Positions 16,096 to 24,038 are shown, numbered from the stretch's first letter. The stretch is DNA of 27,827 nt from an uncultured Prevotellaceae bacterium (GCA_905202115.1 CAJKQZ010000009.1:1-27827); one strand, 5' to 3'. Translations and numbers: made by a program. The notes: a model not told the origin generated them from the letters alone.

Positions 16096-18984
16096 CTACT
16101 TCACAAGAACCTTATGATTGTTCACTATATAAATGCCTTTCTGAACGTTGTCGACAACAGAAACGCCGGCATCCACATTAATCCTGCGCACAAGAACGCC
16201 CTCCATATTATATATGCGCACATTCGCTCCGTTGTCCGAACGTATAATTATCTGACCTTGCCCTCCGCTCACGGAGAAATTATCGGTCATCACATTTCTT
16301 ACACCGAGCACGGCATCATAGCCATATTGTTTGTCAAGAGTTTCGACACGAGAATGAATCCATTTATCAAGATATACCATTTCTTTGTCGAAAGCTACCG
16401 AAATTCCGTCCGAACCGTTCCAGCGATCGTACTCGCGAACATCGGCGCCGCTGTCTTTGAACAGATCCCTGTATGCGGCGAAACGTGCCGTAAGAGAATC
16501 CGGATTGAAATATGTTTTTCTAAGCTCGGCATATCGCGAAGCCAGACTTTCGTTCCAATTCTTATAATCATACTGTGCCAGACGACGGAACAGATTATTC
16601 TCGCCGTGTTCATAATTCCACAAAAAGGTTATGAAATCCTGGGTTGCGTCGGCTGTTATACTTTCCGAACCGTCCCACCTCATACCCCAGGTACCGTCCA
16701 TATCCCAGGGAGCCACACTCATTTTTCTGAAATTACGGGAATCATAATTATAGAGGTATTCGTTTTTTCCGTGATTATCGGTAGCAAGCATCAGTTCTAT
16801 AAACAAATAATAATCGCGCCACACGGGCAAATCAAAATAATCCTCCACCTTTTCTACGAAATCATTCTTATTTCCCGAAGCCACAAGATTGGTTGCTTCA
16901 TAAAGCGGTTTCCAATCTATCGTTTCGCCGTCGCCAAGATCGGGATATTTCATTTCCCAACCGTCCCAATAATCGGTTTGATTATTATAATTAGCCACCT
17001 TCGACAAAGGATAATAACGATTGTCGGAATAATGACCCATAAAAATGGAATATGTCCACGAAGTCGACTTGTAAAGCACTCCGCAAACCGTATCCGACGG
17101 AATATACGCGGATTTAAGAATAATTTTATTGAGCTTTAACTGTTTACGGTCTATCTTTTCTGTCATGCAATAGATTCCGTCATAATATCCGTTGCGCAGA
17201 ACCTCTACAAATCGTCCCCGCGTTCCGTTTATTGCCTTAGGTTCATATTCCGCAAGGTAAGGCTTTGTCGAAAAATCAAGCCATAAATCCGTGGAAACGC
17301 GGTTCCGCATACGAGCTCCGTCGATAGCCATAGCATCGAGTATCCAGTTATTGTCAGAACGCAAGCCGAAGAAAGAACGGTCAACACCATCACCTTTATC
17401 ATCGCGCAACTTCACTGCATAAGCTTTCTTTATTTTAGAAGCAGCCGTTGCGCCTCTATGACGGAAAGCCGCAATGTTCAGAATATCATCTCCGTTATAA
17501 TTTGCGTCGTTTACCTTTAGCCAACCTTCTGTATAAACATTTGAAGAAAAAGACATCCCGTTTACTTCAACAACCGGAAGAAACGTGAAAGTCAATTTAG
17601 ACTTTACAATCTCTCTTTCCGCTCTGCTTAGAATTATCTCGCAGGAACGGCCTTCGGTTATATCGCCGAAATTGTACGTTTCTTTATTTTTCACAACGTT
17701 CCCGTCAATCACAAGCTCATATTCATCGCCTATAAAGTCACAGCTAACAGTAGCAAGGTAGTCTTTTCCGCCACGATATTCCGTTTCTGCCGGAAACAGA
17801 TACGTTTCATTCTGTTTGTCGTACACAGGCGATTTTCCGTTTATAAGCAAACCGCTTACAACCTTTCCCTTTTTATTGCTGAAATCGCACCCTGCGGCCT
17901 CAAGCATTTCCAGATGACGGACATCGGAAGAAGCAAAAACAAAAGCACATCCGTCATCTAAGCTGAAAAAGCCCACTGCCGTATCGTAATAATCGTTCCA
18001 ATATTGATTGTCGGCCGAATTTTCTGAAGAATGCTCCAGCTTAATTGTATATCCGGCAACAGACGAAGAATAAAAACCGAAACTCCAGGTTTCATCTCCC
18101 GAGGCCGGTTGTCCGGGAAGCGTTGAAATCTGACCTTTATAAGAAATATCCTCTATTATTCTGCCACTCACATAACGGGAACCGTCCTCATTGAAAATAT
18201 TAACGCCCGAAGATGTTTTTACAAAATAGAATTTGGACGCAAATCCTATAGTTTGTACAAGACAACCGGAAGCATTCAGATTTACATAGTTATCCGAGCG
18301 CACATTCTTGATAGAATAAAGCACTGGGTTGGATTTGTCGGTAGTATAAACCACAGGAGAAGCGATTCCTTTGTTTTCCCAATACCCGCCGTTCTCGTCT
18401 ATTCCGTAAGAAGCGTCATCGTCTTTCCCGTCATTGTATTCAACGGAATTTCCGTTGGCGTCGTAAAAATTAAATATCTCATTCGTGCTCGGCTCATTCA
18501 AATCATAATAAGTACCGACTATATGGTCTTCGCCTTCACGCACATTCATACGCTGTCCTGCGTCGTATGCGCACGAGATCGAGAAACCGCCTTCGCATGG
18601 AACGATTGCCCACTGCGATTTCGTGCCGTCCGTATTATCGGTCAGAGAAATATATCGTCTGTAAGTGTCGCGCACGCCATCATAAGTGATGTATTTCTTT
18701 GTATCTGCGTTCTGAATGGTATACAGTCCCTCCGATACTTCACTGAAAAGCCAGAAAGAATCCGCACTTCCGTCGTTCGATTCCGAATAAAACACAGGGG
18801 TGGATTTTCCATGATTCTCACCAACCATAACAGAGCCGGAATTCCATTGCACACAAACAATTCTATATACCTCTCCCGAAGTGAAAGTCAAAGCAGCCTT
18901 CAATTCCGAAATATACGAGAACACTGCCATAACGGCAAGCAGAATATATTTAAATGATTTCATAAGCATATATTTAAATTTCAC
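16096..18984 (-). CDS. Secreted CotH-kinase-family protein with T9SS-like C-terminal domain
   Basis: This is a large (962-aa) exported protein. A signal peptide ends around ELKA-A (residue 30). The ATGs at 18969 and 18963 are alternative starts, and the last gives the more typical MKSFKYILLAVMAVFSYIS. Residues 31-360 look like repeated ricin/beta-trefoil-like modules (GLYTIQNADTKKYITYDG; YSIKNVRSDNYVNL). Residues about 480-885 form a CotH domain: FRHRGATA, SFFGLRSDNNWILDAMAIDG, ATDNHGKNEYLYN (from 735) and APWDMDGTWG (from 758), the last two holding probable metal and catalytic residues. CotH proteins are atypical kinases in Bacillus spore coats. The last 60 residues (NVRIYNMEGVLVRRINV, GIYIVNNHKVLVK) resemble type IX secretion sorting domains. 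It starts 37 bp after queE with no visible promoter of its own. Substrate unknown. Confidence 0.88.
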   Translation of the reverse strand: MKFKYMLMKSFKYILLAVMAVFSYISELKAALTFTSGEVYRIVCVQWNSGSVMVGENHGKSTPVFYSESNDGSADSFWLFSEVSEGLYTIQNADTKKYITYDGVRDTYRRYISLTDNTDGTKSQWAIVPCEGGFSISCAYDAGQRMNVREGEDHIVGTYYDLNEPSTNEIFNFYDANGNSVEYNDGKDDDASYGIDENGGYWENKGIASPVVYTTDKSNPVLYSIKNVRSDNYVNLNASGCLVQTIGFASKFYFVKTSSGVNIFNEDGSRYVSGRIIEDISYKGQISTLPGQPASGDETWSFGFYSSSVAGYTIKLEHSSENSADNQYWNDYYDTAVGFFSLDDGCAFVFASSDVRHLEMLEAAGCDFSNKKGKVVSGLLINGKSPVYDKQNETYLFPAETEYRGGKDYLATVSCDFIGDEYELVIDGNVVKNKETYNFGDITEGRSCEIILSRAEREIVKSKLTFTFLPVVEVNGMSFSSNVYTEGWLKVNDANYNGDDILNIAAFRHRGATAASKIKKAYAVKLRDDKGDGVDRSFFGLRSDNNWILDAMAIDGARMRNRVSTDLWLDFSTKPYLAEYEPKAINGTRGRFVEVLRNGYYDGIYCMTEKIDRKQLKLNKIILKSAYIPSDTVCGVLYKSTSWTYSIFMGHYSDNRYYPLSKVANYNNQTDYWDGWEMKYPDLGDGETIDWKPLYEATNLVASGNKNDFVEKVEDYFDLPVWRDYYLFIELMLATDNHGKNEYLYNYDSRNFRKMSVAPWDMDGTWGMRWDGSESITADATQDFITFLWNYEHGENNLFRRLAQYDYKNWNESLASRYAELRKTYFNPDSLTARFAAYRDLFKDSGADVREYDRWNGSDGISVAFDKEMVYLDKWIHSRVETLDKQYGYDAVLGVRNVMTDNFSVSGGQGQIIIRSDNGANVRIYNMEGVLVRRINVDAGVSVVDNVQKGIYIVNNHKVLVK

Positions 18985-19021
18985 ATCGGTTCTGTCTGTA
19001 CCCGTCAGATTGCACTGAAGA

Positions 19022-19600
19022 CTATTTAATGCCTATATAGTTCTGAGTTTGAAGCGACAGCCTCCAACGGGGATCTTTCATGCAGGCCTTTACCGTTTTC
19101 ATGGTTATCTCACCGTCCTTGCTGACATCTCCGCAAGAACACGGCTGCAGGAAATAATGCAGGGCCTTTATCTCAAAATATTTTTCGAGAGGCTGTTCCT
19201 GATATATCACTTTCAGTTCATCGCATTCGCATACTACAGGATTCGATGTCTTGGGCGAAAGTGTTATCCAGTCTATGCCCTCGGGAAGTTTGTTTGTTCC
19301 GTTTGTCTCTATTTGAATGAAACATCCTTCCCTGTGAAGCATATTCACAAGAGCGTCATCCGTCTGAAGCGACGGCTCGCCTCCGGTAAGAACAATGTGT
19401 TTGGCATTGTATTGTCCTATCGTTTCGGCAATATCCTCAAGTCCCATTTCTATGCTCCCTTTAAAGTTGGTATCGCAAAACGAACAATTAAGGTTGCAAT
19501 CGGCCAGACGGATAAAAACAGCGGCTACTCCGGTGAAATAGCCCTCTCCCTGAAGAGTATAAAATATATCGTTTATTCTGTATGTATTGTTTACGTTCAT
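19022..19600 (-). CDS. queE: 7-carboxy-7-deazaguanine synthase (radical SAM)
   Basis: This 192-aa enzyme converts 6-carboxytetrahydropterin to 7-carboxy-7-deazaguanine in the queuosine/preQ0 pathway. The radical-SAM cluster motif CNLNCSFC (Cys35, Cys39, Cys42) binds the 4Fe-4S cluster. The N-terminus has the typical DIFYTLQGEGYFTGVAAVFI, and HIVLTGGEPSLQ is the SAM-binding GGE motif. ITLSPKTSNPV and the C-terminal LSLQTQNYIGI are also characteristic of QueE. It is 45 bp downstream of queD, whose product makes its substrate, so the two are surely co-transcribed. The CotH-family gene follows closely. Confidence 0.95.
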   Translation of the reverse strand: MNVNNTYRINDIFYTLQGEGYFTGVAAVFIRLADCNLNCSFCDTNFKGSIEMGLEDIAETIGQYNAKHIVLTGGEPSLQTDDALVNMLHREGCFIQIETNGTNKLPEGIDWITLSPKTSNPVVCECDELKVIYQEQPLEKYFEIKALHYFLQPCSCGDVSKDGEITMKTVKACMKDPRWRLSLQTQNYIGIK

Positions 19601-19645
19601 TTTTTCACAATATAAGTCAAAAATGTTACAGTTATCACCATGTCG

Positions 19646-19999
19646 TCAGAACACCACATCATGTTCTCCTTCTTTTACATAGCATGCCACATTTCCTTCG
19701 GTTTCCTGAAACGATACCTTATAGCAATGTTCTATGCTGTTGCAGATGTGCCTGGCAAGGTTTTCAGCCGTAGGATTAAAATCAACCACATCATTGACAT
19801 AACGATGATCGAGCATATCTTCTATTATATTCTTCAGCTGCTTGAAATCCACAACCATTCCATACTCATTCAATTTCTCGGAACGACAATAAACGGTAAT
19901 TATGGCATTGTGTCCATGCAACTGTGTGCATTTGCTTTCATAAGGAAGCGAAAGCTTATGTGCGAATGAAACTTCTATCCTTTTCTTTACGTAATACAT
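19646..19999 (-). CDS. queD: 6-carboxytetrahydropterin synthase (QueD/PTPS family)
   Basis: This 117-aa enzyme converts dihydroneopterin triphosphate to 6-carboxytetrahydropterin, the first dedicated step of the 7-deazaguanine pathway. The zinc ligands are visible as His14 (SFAHKL) and His28/His30 (LHGHN), and the catalytic Cys24 lies in ESKCTQLHGHN. MVVDFKQLK and LDHRYVND (Asp64, His65) are also family motifs. The frame is open up to 20131, but family members begin at MYYVxKR. The -7 box at 20064-20071 also lies inside that extension, so 19999 is the start. First gene of the queD-queE-(cotH) unit. Confidence 0.93.
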   Translation of the reverse strand: MYYVKKRIEVSFAHKLSLPYESKCTQLHGHNAIITVYCRSEKLNEYGMVVDFKQLKNIIEDMLDHRYVNDVVDFNPTAENLARHICNSIEHCYKVSFQETEGNVACYVKEGEHDVVF

Positions 20000-20063
20000 A
20001 TATACTTCGTAATTTTCATAAAGCTCTGTCCTAACTGTTGAAAAAAGCTTTATTTCGTTTTTG

Positions 20064-20071
20064 CAAAGATA
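20064..20071 (-). promoter_or_regulatory. -7 box of the queD promoter
   Basis: The minus strand reads TATCTTTG, matching TAnnTTTG. The predicted leader is about 58 nt. I do not recognise a preQ1 riboswitch in it, although that would be the expected control for this pathway. Confidence 0.5.
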
Positions 20072-20207
20072 CGAATTTAGCGATGATTTTTTGGGGTTAT
20101 CTGCTGAATATTTACAGTTTACAGTCAACACTCCTTACCGGAACACAACGACACACAACTATACGTTGCCGCAGTAGAACGAAAGCGATACAGAACCTTT
20201 CAGAACA

Positions 20208-20389
20208 TGACATTTTTGTCAGGTGTCCGAACGTCCCACCGGCAAAGAGAAAAACACTTCCCGCTTGTAGAAAAAATTATCTCTGAGATATTTTAAAATA
20301 TGTCAGACATAATTCAAAATATCTCAGAGATAATTTTTCGAGCACTTTTTGGCAGCGCGAAAAAACCACCTGACAAAAATGTCAGGTCA
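20208..20389. mobile_element. 182-bp MITE-like element with phased palindromes, copy B2
   Basis: Terminal inverted repeats are perfect over 18 bp: TGACATTTTTGTCAGGTG at 20208-20225 and its reverse complement from 20367. Each end is itself a small hairpin (TGACA-TTTT-TGTCA). The core has TATCTCTGAGATA (20278), TATGTCAGACATA (20299) and TATCTCAGAGATA (20320), with spacers TTTTAAAA and ATTCAAAA, period 21 bp. The flank AACACTTCCCGCTTGTAG is shared with copy B1. Compared with B1, the half-sites of the outer and inner units are swapped, yet the outer units still pair with each other. The element lies between the divergent queD and yicC promoters, so termination is not its obvious role here. Confidence 0.78.
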
Positions 20390-20564
20390 ATAAAAATCCG
20401 TTTTTTCACCCCACCTATTATAAGCTGCACTGAAAAAGCCCCAATTATCACAAATACATTCCATAACATACAATACATAAAACCGGCACAAAAAACCATA
20501 TCAATCGGTTCTGCCAGCCACACATTATGATTCATTGCAGCTATTCGGTTTAAAAAGAATGTTA

Positions 20565-20572
20565 TACTTTTG
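20565..20572 (+). promoter_or_regulatory. -7 box of the yicC-gmk-nadD operon
   Basis: TACTTTTG matches TAnnTTTG. Transcription would start near 20579, about 29 nt before the yicC ATG. A weak TTCG at 20544 is the only candidate for a -33 element. Confidence 0.55.
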
Positions 20573-20607
20573 CAATAGTATAATCACAATTTGCAAAGCA
20601 TTCTTAT

Positions 20608-21483
20608 ATGATTCTATCTATGACAGGTTTCGGCAAAGCCGACGCCGAATTCAAAGGAAAAAAGATTCACGCTGAAATAAAGTCGCTAAATTCCAAATCT
20701 TTGGACATGAGCGCACGCATAGCCCCCATATATCGCGAGCACGAAATGGAAATACGGGCAATGGTTTCCGAAAAGCTCCTGCGGGGCAAGGTTGACTTTA
20801 TACTTACAACAGAGTCGACCGACGATGTAGCGGTTGTGTCGATAAACGAAAAAGCCGTAAAGAATTACATCGGTCAGATACGCGACATGTCGGCCCGCAA
20901 CGGAATAAACGAACCAGCCGAATGGTGGCCGCTGTTGCTCCGTTTGCCCGAAACAACTACCCCTGTTGAACAGGAACATCTGAGCGAGGAAGAATGGACC
21001 GTTGTAAAAAAAGCAATATCCGAAGCTGTCGATATGCTGTTGCAGTTCCGCGCACAGGAAGGCCTCGCCCTTCAACACAAATTCGGAGAAAAAATAGACA
21101 ACATAGGCAGACTTCTTGGCGAAGTTGAGCCTTACGAAAAAAGCAGAGTTGAAAAAATCCGCGCACGGATAAAAGACGGGCTCGCCGAACTTAAAGACGT
21201 AGAGATAAACGAGGGACGCCTTGAGCAAGAGATGATTTACTACATAGAAAAGCTCGACGTTAACGAAGAAAAGCAGAGACTCGCCAATCATCTTAAATAT
21301 TTCCGTGAAACAATGGACGGAACACCTGGACAGGGAAAGAAACTCGGTTTCATTTCCCAGGAAATGGGACGCGAAATAAACACTCTCGGCAGCAAAAGCA
21401 ACCTTGCGGAAATGCAGAACATCGTAGTTAAAATGAAAGACGAGCTCGAGCAAATCAAAGAGCAGGTTCTCAATGCATTATAA
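20608..21483 (+). CDS. yicC: YicC family endoribonuclease
   Basis: This 291-aa protein is of the YicC/YloC family, described as an endoribonuclease acting in RNA turnover. The N-terminus MILSMTGFGKADAEFKGK with EIKSLNSKSLDMSARI is the YicC_N signature. The C-terminal DUF1732 region contains NEGRLEQEMIYYIEKLDVNEEKQRL, HLKYF, GKKLGFISQEMGREINTLGSKS and EMQNIVVKMKDELEQIKEQVLN, all hallmark blocks. Length matches the family. It is the first gene of the yicC-gmk-nadD operon; adjacency of yicC to gmk is widespread in bacteria. Confidence 0.95.
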   Translation: MILSMTGFGKADAEFKGKKIHAEIKSLNSKSLDMSARIAPIYREHEMEIRAMVSEKLLRGKVDFILTTESTDDVAVVSINEKAVKNYIGQIRDMSARNGINEPAEWWPLLLRLPETTTPVEQEHLSEEEWTVVKKAISEAVDMLLQFRAQEGLALQHKFGEKIDNIGRLLGEVEPYEKSRVEKIRARIKDGLAELKDVEINEGRLEQEMIYYIEKLDVNEEKQRLANHLKYFRETMDGTPGQGKKLGFISQEMGREINTLGSKSNLAEMQNIVVKMKDELEQIKEQVLNAL

Positions 21484-21541
21484 TAAGGTAATCACATTAA
21501 TCTTTCATAAACAAAAAACAACATCGAAAAAAATTAAAGCC

Positions 21542-22114
21542 ATGACAAAACAAGGAAAAATTCTGATATTCTCGGGGCCAAGCGGCTGCGGCAAATCTAC
21601 AATCATAAAATCGCTTCCGAAAGAAGAACTGAACCTCGCATTTTCCATAAGCGCAACTTCGCGCGCGCCGAGAGGAACAGAAAAGAACGGTGTTGAGTAT
21701 TTTTTTCTTACAGCCGATGAATTCCGCAAGAAAATAGAGAACGGAGAATTTATAGAATATGCAGAAGTATATAAAGACCGTTTTTACGGAACTTTCAAGT
21801 CGCAGATAGAAAAGCCTCTTGAAAAGGGCATTAACGTGGTACTCGACATCGACGTGGCCGGCGGTTGCAACATAAAGAAAATATACGGTAACCAAGCATT
21901 AAGCATTTTCATTCTGCCGCCTTCGATAGAAGAGCTGAACCGGCGCCTCGAAAAACGCGCCACCGACAGTGCCGAAAATATAAAAGAGCGCATACGCAAG
22001 GCCGAATACGAGCTGAGGGTCGCCTCGAAATACGATTGCAATATCATAAACGACGATCTCGAAACAGCAGAGCGCGAAACCCTCGCTAAAGTAACCGAAT
22101 TCATAAACGGATGA
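21542..22114 (+). CDS. gmk: Guanylate kinase
   Basis: This 190-aa cytosolic enzyme phosphorylates GMP to GDP. The P-loop SGPSGCGKST (residues 11-20) is followed by the GMP-binding region ISATSRAPRGTEKNGVEYFF, with GEFIEYAEVYKDRFYGT and DIDVAGGCNIKK further on. The frame is open upstream to 21473, overlapping yicC, but that extension has no family match. The ATG at 21542 puts the P-loop at the normal distance from the N-terminus. The gene ends with an ATGA overlap into nadD, indicating translational coupling. Confidence 0.96.
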   Translation: MTKQGKILIFSGPSGCGKSTIIKSLPKEELNLAFSISATSRAPRGTEKNGVEYFFLTADEFRKKIENGEFIEYAEVYKDRFYGTFKSQIEKPLEKGINVVLDIDVAGGCNIKKIYGNQALSIFILPPSIEELNRRLEKRATDSAENIKERIRKAEYELRVASKYDCNIINDDLETAERETLAKVTEFING

Positions 22115-22710
22115 CCCGAGCAGGCAAACGCATAGGCATTCTCGGAGGCTCGTTCAACCCCGTGCACAACGGACATCTCGCAATTGCGCGCGGAATGCTC
22201 GAAAGAAACATCGTGGATAAAGTTATTCTAATGGTTTCTCCGCAAAACCCGCTGAAAACACCCGAAGAGCTCGCCGACGAAAACATGCGTTTAAGCCTCG
22301 CCCGCCTTGCATGCAGCAACGAGAAGCAAATCATAGCCTCCGATTTCGAATTTTCTCTGCCCCGCCCCTCATACACATGGCAGACACTCGAAGCGCTGAC
22401 AGCCAAGTACCCAGATTGTAAATTCAAACTCCTTATCGGCGCCGACAACTGGGAGATTTTTCACAGCTGGTATCACGCCGACGACATAATGACCCGATAC
22501 GAAATAGCTTTATATCCCAGAAAAGGATACAATATAGACATCTTGGCATTGCCTGCAGGCGTGGAATATGTCGACATGCCCTTGTACGACATTTCATCTA
22601 CCGAAATACGCACACTAATCCATGAAGATAAGGACGCCTCGGCCATGCTATCCGAAAACGTATACAAAGAAATAATATCGAGCGGCCTGTATCAGCATTC
22701 ATCCACTTGA
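22111..22710 (+). CDS. nadD: Nicotinate-nucleotide adenylyltransferase
   Basis: This 199-aa enzyme joins nicotinate mononucleotide and ATP to nicotinate adenine dinucleotide in NAD synthesis. The nucleotidyltransferase motif GGSFNPVHNGHLAIA (His19 and His22 of the HxGH-type signature) and the C-terminal ISSTEIR motif are intact. KLLIGADNWEIFHSWYH is typical of NadD. Its ATG overlaps the gmk stop codon (ATGA). The last 205 nt of the gene and 156 nt beyond are duplicated at 24085-24445; this copy is the complete one. Confidence 0.95.
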   Translation: MTRAGKRIGILGGSFNPVHNGHLAIARGMLERNIVDKVILMVSPQNPLKTPEELADENMRLSLARLACSNEKQIIASDFEFSLPRPSYTWQTLEALTAKYPDCKFKLLIGADNWEIFHSWYHADDIMTRYEIALYPRKGYNIDILALPAGVEYVDMPLYDISSTEIRTLIHEDKDASAMLSENVYKEIISSGLYQHSST

Positions 22711-22866
22711 AACCGCCCCAGTATTAACAATTGTTTACAATTTCAAAAGAGTTCTCCAATCCCCTTTTACACACCGCTAAAATTATCTCTGAGATATTTT
22801 GAATTATGTCAGACATATTTTAAAATATCTCAGAGATAATTTTTATTTGCTCCGGAAAGACTTTTC
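22506..22866 (+). repeat. Direct repeat R1 (nadD 3' end plus B3 palindrome)
   Basis: This segment matches R2 (24085-24445, also 361 nt). Over the nadD coding part there are about 20 substitutions and two compensating single-base indels. From 22660 to the end (207 nt) the copies are identical. Weaker similarity continues downstream through the -7 boxes at 22944 and 24524. Confidence 0.9.
22784..22838. repeat. B-type phased palindrome, copy B3
   Basis: TATCTCTGAGATA, TATGTCAGACATA and TATCTCAGAGATA start at 22784, 22805 and 22826, with spacers TTTTGAAT and TTTTAAAA (period 21 bp). It lacks the MITE-like ends of B1 and B2. Outer units pair to form a long stem, followed on the plus strand by ATTTTTATTTG, so it may also terminate the nadD operon 74 bp past its stop. 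Confidence 0.8.
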
Positions 22867-22943
22867 AAGCAAGAAAAACCATAGTTAATACATGTAAAAT
22901 CTTGCAAAAAAAGCAAACATAATAAAGTATATTTATTTTTGTG

Positions 22944-22951
22944 TATCTTTG
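22944..22951 (+). promoter_or_regulatory. -7 box for the structured RNA / lipoprotein unit
   Basis: TATCTTTG, matching TAnnTTTG, lies in an AT-rich stretch that resembles the one before the S41 protease gene. Transcription from about 22958 would give a leader of about 425 nt before the lipoprotein ATG. Confidence 0.5.
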
Positions 22952-23183
22952 TGCGATATTCGATATATCTTATAAAGACATTTTCGAAGTAATAACAACA
23001 CTAAAAAAGGAGGTCAAGAAACAAACAGAAAAAAGGAGCGCAAAAGGGTAACAAACTGCTCGGAGAGCGGTGTCCCACAGGTTTTACGAATAAAAATCAG
23101 CCGTTCTGAAATGTGCGGCACAATCAACAAACCGAAAAAGCGTTTCCATTCAAACAACTTGAAATGAACAAATAAATACATAT

Positions 23184-23340
23184 TGAGCTTTTAGCTCTTG
23201 TTCTCTCTTTATCGAATACCGCCAAACTTTCGCTATACGAGAACAAGCAGACTGAGAGTTCGCGCTTATATGGCGTGGACTATTCTATTGCTTGTAGTAT
23301 AGCAGGTCACTTGGCGGTAACCGGATAAAGATACAAGAAA
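23184..23340 (+). ncRNA. Candidate structured RNA upstream of the lipoprotein gene
   Basis: A nested set of pairings suggests one long rod-like RNA. CTTGT (23197) pairs with ACAAG (23333), TCTTTATC (23206) with GATAAAGA (23324), and TACCGCCAA (23217) with TTGGCGGTA (23311). Inside, GCTATAC (23232) pairs with GTATAGC (23297) and ACAAGC (23243) with GCTTGT (23290); the apex has AGT..CGC against GCG..ACT. A small hairpin GAGCT-TTT-AGCTC (23185-23197) abuts it on the left. The structure ends about 45 nt before the lipoprotein ATG. It could be a cis-regulatory leader or a free small RNA such as a 6S-like or Bacteroidales-1 type; I cannot assign a family by eye. Confidence 0.55.
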
Positions 23341-23383
23341 AAAGAATGGTTACACGCCTTTTTCATAAACAAAAGCAAAACAA

Positions 23384-23959
23384 ATGAAAAGAAATTTATG
23401 GGCTACGCTATTGGCTCTACTTACGATTTCCGTATCCGCCATGTTTTTCACATCGTGCAGCAATGATAACGACGATAACGATAGATACGACTATAAAAGC
23501 CTCGGCTACACCGGAGGAAACAAAGACGCTTACATCGCCACGACAGATATTAAAGCGGTGAGTCTTAAAAATATTGAGGAATTAAAAAAGGGAAATGTAA
23601 AAATCTTCCAAGATTTTAGCTACATGTACGATTTGTCGCTTATCAATAACACTATAGAACTTATACCCTATATAAGAAAAAACGGAACTTGGAATGGATA
23701 TTACAACTCTTATTCTTATAATTATAAGCTTTTCAACAATAAAGATTGTGGAAAGGTAAGTTCCATATCAGATATAACCGAAAAGGTTGAAATTGAATAT
23801 AACACCAGCAGCCCCGCCGCCCAACCCGGACATGGCTATGCCGCCTGTTTCCTTACAGAAACCGGAATAAAGCACTTGCGTCTATATATTAGCGAATACA
23901 AGCTCGACAGCAACGAAGAAGCAGTCGAAAGTATCACCATACAATATCAACTGTATTGA
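23384..23959 (+). CDS. Small lipoprotein of unknown function, DUF5036-like
   Basis: This 191-aa protein has a type II signal peptide (MKRNLWATLLALLTISVSAM) with Cys25 as the likely lipidated residue (FFTSC). The cysteine is followed by SNDNDDNDRYD, an acidic tract of the kind that serves as surface-export signal in Bacteroidota. The mature part holds YNYKLFNNKDCGKVSSISDI and AAQPGHGYAACF, which remind me of DUF5036 lipoproteins, though this is from memory. No enzymatic motif is visible. It is preceded by a long structured leader and followed by a 32-bp palindrome. It sits between two copies of the nadD tail, so it was probably inserted between nadD and the S41 protease gene. Confidence 0.85.
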   Translation: MKRNLWATLLALLTISVSAMFFTSCSNDNDDNDRYDYKSLGYTGGNKDAYIATTDIKAVSLKNIEELKKGNVKIFQDFSYMYDLSLINNTIELIPYIRKNGTWNGYYNSYSYNYKLFNNKDCGKVSSISDITEKVEIEYNTSSPAAQPGHGYAACFLTETGIKHLRLYISEYKLDSNEEAVESITIQYQLY

Positions 23960-24006
23960 ACGCGATACTGCCGCATTGAGAAATTCCGGAAAATTATTCC
24001 ACTTTC

Positions 24007-24038
24007 ATTATGGAGAATCGATATCGATTCTCCATAAT
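24007..24038. repeat. 32-bp perfect palindrome after the lipoprotein gene
   Basis: The left half ATTATGGAGAATCGAT is followed directly by its reverse complement, with no spacer and no mismatch. It begins 48 bp past the lipoprotein stop. No T run follows on either strand, so it is a poor terminator by the usual rule, although the RNA could fold with a short loop. Confidence 0.8.

Noticed and set aside
19999..20063. preQ1 riboswitch in the queD leader
   Set aside because: The leader is about 58 nt and AT-rich. I cannot find the C-rich loop and A-rich tail pairing of a preQ1-I aptamer.
20000..20131. 44-residue N-terminal extension of QueD
   Set aside because: The family begins at MYYVxKR, and the predicted -7 box (20064-20071) lies inside the extension.
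20686..21453. 255-aa minus-strand open frame opposite yicC
   Set aside because: It is a shadow of yicC. It is rich in Phe/Cys/Tyr with no domain, while the plus strand encodes a clear YicC protein.
21473..21541. 23-residue N-terminal extension of guanylate kinase
   Set aside because: It is not family-like. The ATG at 21542 gives the usual P-loop position.
22958..23180. tRNA- or tmRNA-like fragment in the 5' part of the lipoprotein leader
   Set aside because: Short complementary pieces (GCTC-GGA-GAGC, GCCG..CGGC) exist, but there is no acceptor stem, T-loop or CCA context. I see nothing definite in this part.
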